Shown: positions 58,845 to 64,000 of the stretch, piece after piece
Position numbering within the stretch: the first letter of the stretch is position 1
Layout of the letters: the number at the start of each line of letters is the position of its first letter
Assembly: GCA_959600835.1 (NCBI GenBank)
Contig: CAUGNQ010000002.1
Coordinates: 1-64,000, forward strand
From: an uncultured Collinsella sp.
GTDB lineage: Bacteria; Actinomycetota; Coriobacteriia; Coriobacteriales; Coriobacteriaceae
DNA: 64,000 nucleotides
Direction of reading: 5' to 3'
Translations under genes and position numbers: made by a program
The notes under the pieces: generated by a model
Seen by the model: only the letters and a program-made list of their open reading frames with translations
The model's database searches: none
What the model was told of the DNA's origin: nothing

Positions 58845-60221
58845 ATGGCAGAAGAAACGACCGCCGCTGTTGAGGAGGAGCGTGAGCTTGCCTCGCAGCC
58901 GATTCCCGGCCTGGTGCGCAAGTACACCATCATCACCGGCCAGGGTATGCTCGCCCAGATTATCATGGTGGTCCTTGAGGGCCTCGTGATGGGTTGGGGC
59001 CTGGGTGCACACGGCCTGGCCTGTGTTTCGATCATCATGTCGGTCGAGTACATTAACCTGGCCTTTGGCAACCTGTTTGGCACCGGCGTGCCCGCCGTGG
59101 TGGGCAACCTTTTGGGTGCCGGCGACATTAAGGGCGCCAGCAAGGCGTTTAGCCAGGGTTTTTGGCTTACCACGATTGTGAGTGTGCTGCTTGCTGTGGT
59201 GATGGCTGTGTTTACCGAGCCCATCTGCGCATTCTTCGGCGCCACGCCCGACATCATGGCCGATACCGTTGCCGGCGTGCGCACCTTCTCCGTGCTGCTG
59301 CCGCTCACGGTCATTGGTCAGATGGTCACCGCCGTCATGCGTGTGGACGAGAAGGTTCAGATCCAGGCCAACCTCATGACCGTGTCTGCCATCGTCGCTA
59401 TCTGCTGGCTTGCGCTTTCCACGTTTGTGCTCAAGCTTGGCGTTATGGGAGCTGGCGTGTACTACGGTCTTTCCATCGGTATCTGGGCCATCGGTATCTT
59501 CTGGTTCATCGGCGGTAAGAAGTCGCAGCTCCAGATCAGCGCCGCCGACCTCAAACTCGACATGGCCATCTGCGGCCAGATCATCAAGATTGGTTTCCCG
59601 TTCTTTTTGGTGCAAGCTGCCACGTTCATCTTCAACACCGTTGCCAACTCGTTGCTTGGCGAGCTCGGCGGCGACATGGGTTCGCTCTACATCGCGGCCT
59701 TTGGTGTGATCAACGGCTACATCCTCTACATTACCATGATGGTCGCCCAGTGCTTCTCGTACGGCCTGCAGCCCATTGCCGCCTTCAACGCCGGCGCCAA
59801 GGCGTGGGCGCGCCTCAAGGAAACGCTCTCCTGCACGCTTAAGTACCAGGTCGTGACGCTTGCTGCGGTGTCTGCTGTGCTATGGGTGGCCGCAACGCCG
59901 GTCTGCGCCTTTTTTGCTGGTAGCGACCCGGCGCTCGTCGAGGTTGCCGCCAACGCCACGCGCATCGTTATCCTGGCCGTGGCCCTGGGCTATCTTGCCA
60001 TGACCATGTCGATGTACTTCCAGGCGGTTGAGAAGGTGGGTATCGCCACGTTCACCGGTCTGCTCCGCTACGTGATCTGCTCCGTGCCGCTTATGTACCT
60101 GCTTGGCAACATGATGGGCGTTCAGGGTGTCTGGTTTGCCTTGGTGGCGGCTGACGCCATCACTGGTCTTATCTCCATCGCCCTCGCCGTCCGCGAATCC
60201 AAGCGACTTGCCACGCTCTAG
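58845..60221 (+). CDS. MATE-family efflux transporter
   Basis: A 458-residue protein with 12 expected membrane segments. GTGVPAVVGNLLGAGDIKGASKAFSQGFW is the MatE N-terminal motif, ITMMVAQCFSYGLQPIAAFNAGAKAWARLKETL is its counterpart in the second half, and AMTMSMYFQAVEKVGIATFTGLLRYV follows. It exports organic compounds using Na+ or H+. AAAGGGGAG lies 6 nt before the ATG at 58845. It probably shares a transcript with the upstream amidohydrolase, so it may export that enzyme's product (inference). Confidence 0.9.
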   Translation: MAEETTAAVEEERELASQPIPGLVRKYTIITGQGMLAQIIMVVLEGLVMGWGLGAHGLACVSIIMSVEYINLAFGNLFGTGVPAVVGNLLGAGDIKGASKAFSQGFWLTTIVSVLLAVVMAVFTEPICAFFGATPDIMADTVAGVRTFSVLLPLTVIGQMVTAVMRVDEKVQIQANLMTVSAIVAICWLALSTFVLKLGVMGAGVYYGLSIGIWAIGIFWFIGGKKSQLQISAADLKLDMAICGQIIKIGFPFFLVQAATFIFNTVANSLLGELGGDMGSLYIAAFGVINGYILYITMMVAQCFSYGLQPIAAFNAGAKAWARLKETLSCTLKYQVVTLAAVSAVLWVAATPVCAFFAGSDPALVEVAANATRIVILAVALGYLAMTMSMYFQAVEKVGIATFTGLLRYVICSVPLMYLLGNMMGVQGVWFALVAADAITGLISIALAVRESKRLATL

Positions 60222-60270
60222 ACTCGGGCACGGCCAGCCCGCGATAGTCGAATAAGTCAACTCGCCTGCA

Positions 60271-60307
60271 AGCCACCACAATGGGGACAGTTCCCATTGT
60301 GGTGGCT
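60271..60307 (+). terminator. Hairpin terminator after the MATE gene
   Basis: AGCCACCACAATGGG-GACAGTT-CCCATTGTGGTGGCT is a perfect 15-bp stem followed by ATTGTTATTT. Confidence 0.7.
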
Positions 60308-60363
60308 ATTGTTATTTAGGGTCTGAGATTTCGGCTCTATAAATAACGTTTTTGAACTGGGCT

Positions 60364-60455
60364 ACTAAAAGATTGTGGAAAACACTACTACAAGATTATG
60401 GAAAACGCTACTGCAAGATTATGGCAAATGATACTATACGATTATGGTAACAGCG
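60364..60455 (+). repeat. Four tandem 23-bp direct repeats (iteron-like)
   Basis: Units start at 60364, 60387, 60410 and 60433. All contain AC-T-n-n-A-n-GATTATGG or one-base variants (first unit GATTGTGG). They end 17 nt before the DUF4143 ATPase start codon, so they lie in its promoter or leader. Confidence 0.88.
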
Positions 60456-60472
60456 TTATAAGGGGCGTTGAT

Positions 60473-61642
60473 ATGGCCGAGTACATTAACAGGGATTTGC
60501 ATGAGTTGCTCATTCGCATGGCGGGTTGGTTTCCTGTTGTGTCGTTGACGGGGCCTAGGCAGAGCGGTAAGTCTACGCTGGTTAGGCATGCCTTTCCCGA
60601 CTATTCCTATGTCACGCTTGAGGACCCCCAAACGAGGCGCGCGGCCTTGGAGGATCCGGTGAGTTTTATCCGCAACCGAAAGGGCGGACTCATCATCGAT
60701 GAGGCGCAATACGCCCCGGATTTGTTCTCGATGATTCAGGTTGTTTCGGATGAGCGGGGAGACGCCGGTCAATACATCCTTACGGGATCGCAAAACTTTT
60801 TGATGATGAAAAGCATCGGCCAGTCTCTTGCCGGGCGAGTCGGGATCTTAAAATTGCTGCCATTTTCGTTTCGAGAAGCGGAGAGGGGCCAGCAGGGGCA
60901 GTTGGAAGTGGATTTGTTTGCGCTCGAAGGGGGATACCCTCGCCTGCGTTCCGCCGGAATGCCGTCCTCGGTTTATTTCCCCAGCTATATTGATACCTAT
61001 GTTGAGCGCGATGTTGTGGGCTTGCTTGACGTGCGCAATAAAGCGGAGTTTCATAAGTTTCTGTCCATAATTGCCCAGAGCGCCGGTGCTCTCATTAATA
61101 TATCTTCGCTTTCTCGAGATACGGGTGTGAACGTATCGACCATTAAAAGCTGGTTGTCTATCCTGGAGCAGAGCTACCTGACGTTTTCACTGCAGCCCTA
61201 TTATGCAAATGCCAGGAAACGTTTGACTAAAACGCCCAAGCTTTATTTTTACGACACGGGGCTGCTCTGCTACTTGCTCAAAATTGGATCACTGGAGCAA
61301 CTTTTGGAGAGCCCTTATCTGGGGGCAGTTTTCGAAAACCTCATCGTTTCCGAAACGGCGAAGAGCCATCTCAACGTGGGCGAGAATCCCGAGTTGTATT
61401 TCTATAGGGACGACGGCAAGCGAGAAATCGATTTGCTCGACTGCACAAACTCAGGGAGTCCCAAGGCTATCGAAATAAAATCATCCAGAACGTATCACGA
61501 TAAGTACGCCCGCCATCTACAGACTGTATGCGATGAGATCGACATTGCAAAAGATGCGCGCTATGTTGTGGCCCGCGTGGACTCAACGTATGAGTCGAAA
61601 GACTGTAGTGTGGTTTCGGCGCGTGATTGGCTTTTACGATAA
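60473..61642 (+). CDS. DUF4143-type AAA ATPase
   Basis: A 389-residue protein. The N-terminal P-loop domain has VVSLTGPRQSGKSTLVRHAFP (Walker A, about 25-35), GGLIIDEAQYAPDLFSMIQ (Walker B) and YILTGSQNFLMM. The C-terminal DUF4143 domain (about 180-389) has FPSYIDTYVERDVVGLLDVRN, LYFYDTGLLCYLL, GAVFENLIVSE and the nuclease-like FYRDDGKREIDLLDC ... KAIEIKSSRTYHDKY. This family is widespread and functionally unclear; the PD-(D/E)xK-like end suggests nucleic acid processing. It starts at ATG 60473 after AAGGGGCG. Its AT-richer codon use and the iteron-like repeats upstream suggest transfer. Confidence 0.9.
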   Translation: MAEYINRDLHELLIRMAGWFPVVSLTGPRQSGKSTLVRHAFPDYSYVTLEDPQTRRAALEDPVSFIRNRKGGLIIDEAQYAPDLFSMIQVVSDERGDAGQYILTGSQNFLMMKSIGQSLAGRVGILKLLPFSFREAERGQQGQLEVDLFALEGGYPRLRSAGMPSSVYFPSYIDTYVERDVVGLLDVRNKAEFHKFLSIIAQSAGALINISSLSRDTGVNVSTIKSWLSILEQSYLTFSLQPYYANARKRLTKTPKLYFYDTGLLCYLLKIGSLEQLLESPYLGAVFENLIVSETAKSHLNVGENPELYFYRDDGKREIDLLDCTNSGSPKAIEIKSSRTYHDKYARHLQTVCDEIDIAKDARYVVARVDSTYESKDCSVVSARDWLLR

Positions 61643-61662
61643 CAAGCTCGGCGCATTAACAA

Positions 61663-61701
61663 CAGCCGCGAAGGGAACCGGCCCCCTTTTTGCGGCGGTT
61701 T
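61663..61701 (+). terminator. Terminator after the DUF4143 gene
   Basis: AGCCGCGAAGGG ... CCCTTTTTGCGGCGG is an imperfect stem followed by TTTTTG. It corresponds to the perfect terminator at 47666 within the repeated block. Confidence 0.65.
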
Positions 61702-61726
61702 TTGCCTATCTGGTGCGTCTTAGATG

Positions 61727-61847
61727 CAAGTGAGTAGACTTATTTGGATATGCCGAGCACATCGCAACAAATACTCAATAAAACCGCAGGTCAGAGCTGT
61801 GGCGTTTTGGGGCGTGCTTGGTCTCCTACAAAAAGCCTACTCACTTG
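61727..61847. repeat. 121-bp inverted-repeat element, copy 2
   Basis: CAAGTGAGTAGACTTAT and AAAAGCCTACTCACTTG ends, identical length to 47731-47851. Homology continues on both sides through the terminator-like hairpins (to about 61660 and 61945, including AGATAAAACCTGCCAAAATA). Confidence 0.9.
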
Positions 61848-62015
61848 GTTTTTCTGCTAGAAGACCGCCGCGAGGGAAGGCAGCTCCCTCGCGGCGGCTG
61901 ACATTTGCCCAGATAAAACCTGCCAAAATAAACCTGTCCCTTTTTGGCATGTCCCTTTTGGCGTGGCTGATTGGTTTGGGCTGTTTTGGAGAAAGCCCAT
62001 GAGGCGGCACTCAGG

Positions 62016-62666
62016 CTAATCCTGCGTGTCGCCTCCGTACATGTAGACGATAAAACCGTCGCCGGTGTCTTGACTGTGATCCTCCAGGATGCGCTTCATG
62101 TTGAGGTGCTCGTAGAACTGCCAGTCGGAGTTGCAGTCGCTCATCAGGAAGAACTTGGTGCAGCCTGCCTTGGCGAGCTCGGCGCGCGCAAGGTCGATAA
62201 GCGCGCGGCCGAGCCCCTTGCCCTGCCACTCGGGCACGATGATGATCAGGTTGAGCTGGCCCTGGGCATACTCGTTGCCTGTGGCGGCAAAGCGATCCGC
62301 CGTGGCCTTTTCGCGACTGTCGCCGAAGAGCGAGCCCTCGAGCTTGGCGTCGGCAGCCTTTGCCATTTCGGTTGCCTGGGCGAGCATCTCGTTGTAGCAG
62401 GACTCCCACGTGGGGTTGGTGCGCGGCTTGCCGTCCTCGAAGATGCCGATGCAGCAGGCGGCGATAATGCGGCCCTCGGCCTCGGCGACAAGCGCGATAG
62501 GTGAGCGTTGCAGCTGCATAGCGATGTTAAAGCGCGCGCAGAAATCGGCAGCTTCGACGTCGCCGCGGTTGCGCAGCGTGTTGCACCACAGCTGGTTGTA
62601 GATGGCGGCGATGCCGGTCAGGTCGTCGAGCGTGGCGGCGCGCAGGGTTACGTTGTCAAGGCTCAT
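62016..62666 (-). CDS. GNAT-family N-acetyltransferase
   Basis: A 216-residue protein. LNLIIIVPEWQGKGLGRALIDLARAELAKAG is the acetyl-CoA-binding motif A with the Q/RxxGxG/A loop (QGKGLG), and FLMSDCNSDWQFYEHLNMKRI is motif B. The start is at ATG 62666, with AAGGAG 7 nt upstream. The substrate cannot be told; it could be an amine, amino sugar or protein N-terminus. A spacer of about 340 bp to the DAHP synthase gene holds repeats but no gene. Confidence 0.87.
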   Translation of the reverse strand: MSLDNVTLRAATLDDLTGIAAIYNQLWCNTLRNRGDVEAADFCARFNIAMQLQRSPIALVAEAEGRIIAACCIGIFEDGKPRTNPTWESCYNEMLAQATEMAKAADAKLEGSLFGDSREKATADRFAATGNEYAQGQLNLIIIVPEWQGKGLGRALIDLARAELAKAGCTKFFLMSDCNSDWQFYEHLNMKRILEDHSQDTGDGFIVYMYGGDTQD

Positions 62667-62753
62667 GAAGGCTCCTTCCAAGTTGGGTCAGGCCACCTCT
62701 GAGTGTGACATGGACGCAGGGCGGCCGCATCAATCATTCGGCAGGCGAGCCCC

Positions 62754-62783
62754 GATCCCTCGGGGACGGAGGAAAAGGGGTCA
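62754..62783 (+). repeat. GGACGGAGGAAA repeat, copy D
   Basis: GATCCCT-CGGGGACGGAGGAAAAGGGGTCA, a shorter relative of copies A-C, lies 30 bp before the 65-bp palindromic element. Confidence 0.65.
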
Positions 62784-62812
62784 CGAGTGAGGATTTTCGG
62801 ACGCTTGCCCGA

Positions 62813-62878
62813 CGAGAGTGGATAATCCCCCACTTTGAGCGCGAACATGGGCCAAAAACGGGAGATTATCCACTCTCG
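62813..62878. repeat. 65-bp palindromic element, copy 2
   Basis: CGAGAGTGGATAATC and GATTATCCACTCTCG ends surround a core that is the reverse complement of the 33187-33250 core (CACTTTGAGC ... ATGGGCCAAAA). Confidence 0.82.
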
Positions 62879-63006
62879 TGGTAAGCGACCCGCGCGTTAT
62901 CCATTCCCTTTTTGGTTGGTCGTGCTTGCACTTTAGCGTGCGACAGCGGATAATGCCGAGCATTCGACGATTCAAGCTTAGACTTCTTTGATTGAGGAGG
63001 CCCCGC

Positions 63007-64000
63007 ATGGCCATGGAATTTAAACGCAGGCTGCCGATCCCCATGGAGATCCGCGAGGAAATGCCGCTGTCCGCTGAGCTTACTGCTAAGAAGCAGGCAT
63101 TCGACGCCGAGGTCGCCAAGGTCTTTACCGGCGAGGACGCGCGCAAGGTGCTCATCATCGGACCGTGCTCTGCCGACCGCGAGGACTCGGTCCTCGAGTA
63201 CATGAACCGCCTGGCCAAAACCGCCGAGGAGGTCAAGGACAAGCTCATCATCATCCCGCGCGTCTACACCAACAAGCCGCGCACCAAGGGCACCGGTTAC
63301 AAGGGCCTGCTGCACAACCCCGATCCCGAGGCGCCCGACGATCTGCTCGAAGGCGTTAAGGCCATTCGCCACATGCACTTGCGCGTCATCGAGGAGACTG
63401 GCTTCTTCACTGCCGACGAGATGCTCTACCCGTCCAACTACCAGTACCTCGTCGACCTGTTGAGCTACGTCGCCGTGGGTGCGCGTTCGGTCGAGAACCA
63501 GGAGCACCGTCTGGTGTCGAGCGGCATTTCGGTGCCGGTGGGCATGAAAAATCCTACAGCCGGTTCCACTACCGTCATGCTCAACTCCATCTACGCCGCC
63601 CAGGCGCACCAGAGCTTTATCTTCCGCAACTGGGAGGTCGAGTGCGACGGCAACCCGCTCGCGCACGCCGTCATGCGCGGCTACATCGGTCTCGACGGTC
63701 GCACTTACCCCAATTACCACTACGAGCACCTGGAGCGCCTTGCCGAGCGCTATACCGAGCACGCCGGCTACGCCAACCCGGCGGCGGTTATCGACTGCAA
63801 CCATGACAACTCGGGCAAGCGCCCGCTGGAGCAGTATCGCATCTGCAAGGAAGTGCTCGACAGCTGTCGCCGCAACGAATCCATCTCCAAACTGGTCAAG
63901 GGCTTTATGATCGAGTCCTACCTGGAGGATGGCAACCAGCCGGTCGACGGCGGCGTCTTTGGCAAGTCGATCACCGACCCGTGCCTGGGCTGGGAAAAGA
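63007..64000 (+). CDS. 3-deoxy-7-phosphoheptulonate (DAHP) synthase, 3' truncated by window
   Basis: 331 residues are visible with no stop before the window end. FKRRLPIPMEIREEMPLS, VLIIGPCSADREDSVLEYMNRLA, IIIPRVYTNKPRTKGTGYKGLLHNPD, GARSVENQEHRLVSSGISVPVGMKNPT, IDCNHDNSGKRPLEQ and KGFMIESYLEDGNQ are the class I (AroFGH) DAHP synthase blocks, with the Cys of GPCSADRED and the His of IDCNHDN as metal ligands. It condenses PEP and erythrose-4-P at the start of the shikimate pathway. The feedback type (Phe, Tyr or Trp) cannot be assigned from this part. TGAGGAGG lies 6 nt before the ATG at 63007. Confidence 0.95.
   Translation, partial: MAMEFKRRLPIPMEIREEMPLSAELTAKKQAFDAEVAKVFTGEDARKVLIIGPCSADREDSVLEYMNRLAKTAEEVKDKLIIIPRVYTNKPRTKGTGYKGLLHNPDPEAPDDLLEGVKAIRHMHLRVIEETGFFTADEMLYPSNYQYLVDLLSYVAVGARSVENQEHRLVSSGISVPVGMKNPTAGSTTVMLNSIYAAQAHQSFIFRNWEVECDGNPLAHAVMRGYIGLDGRTYPNYHYEHLERLAERYTEHAGYANPAAVIDCNHDNSGKRPLEQYRICKEVLDSCRRNESISKLVKGFMIESYLEDGNQPVDGGVFGKSITDPCLGWEK

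Noticed and set aside
62866..63804. 312-codon minus-strand frame over the DAHP synthase gene
   Set aside because: The plus strand has all DAHP synthase motifs in an uninterrupted frame to the window end.

Overview
The window looks like a chromosomal segment of a high-GC gut Coriobacteriia species, most likely Collinsella or a close relative. This is inferred from gene content, codon use, the 7-TM LuxR regulators beside agmatine genes, and the mix of phosphotransferase (PTS) sugar genes with class II enzymes. No rRNA, transposase, phage or CRISPR-Cas genes are visible. The window starts inside an NAD-type isocitrate dehydrogenase gene and ends inside a DAHP synthase gene.

Region 1 (about 3.4-16.8 kb) handles amino sugars. 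A mannose-family PTS (IIA, a YajC-like protein, IIB, IIC, IID), a GntR/UTRA repressor, AgaS isomerase/deaminase, NagA/AgaA deacetylase, a LacX-like epimerase and LacC kinase fit import of GalNAc (or a similar amino sugar) and its conversion to tagatose 1,6-bisphosphate. A tRNA-Thr, an orphan IIB that has lost its phosphorylation histidine, galM and a DeoR regulator follow. A degraded 3' fragment of a second nagA lies behind lacC.

Region 2 (about 16.9-41 kb) is a galactoside island. It holds two parallel modules, each with a divergent LacI regulator, a LacE-type IICB permease and a LacG-type 6-phospho-beta-galactosidase. It also has a stand-alone LacF (IIA), LacA, LacB, a second lacX-lacC pair, the Leloir genes galK-galT with a third LacI, and a class II tagatose/fructose-bisphosphate aldolase that probably stands in for LacD. 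Lactose or other galactosides could therefore be used through the tagatose-6-phosphate route and galactose through the Leloir route. Operator palindromes can be assigned to each LacI, to the GntR protein and tentatively to the DeoR protein.

Region 3 (about 41-49 kb) has a HAD phosphatase, an AraC regulator, a fused MutT-Vsr repair protein and a BceAB-type ABC transporter. Region 4 (about 48-60 kb) is a putrescine/agmatine block: putrescine carbamoyltransferase, two related APC antiporters around agmatine deiminase, two membrane-bound LuxR regulators, an amidohydrolase and a MATE exporter. Carbamate kinase is not in the window. Region 5 (60-64 kb) has a DUF4143 ATPase preceded by four 23-bp direct repeats, a GNAT acetyltransferase and the DAHP synthase start.

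The most unusual content is between genes: two arrays of alternating inverted 15-mers with an almost exact 40-bp period beyond each lacG; a 118-nt structured RNA element found twice between sugar-operon genes, with compensatory changes; several families of small inverted-repeat elements; a recurrent ACCGTnnACGGT palindrome upstream of catabolic genes; and long structured leaders in the agmatine region, one of which resembles a T-box.
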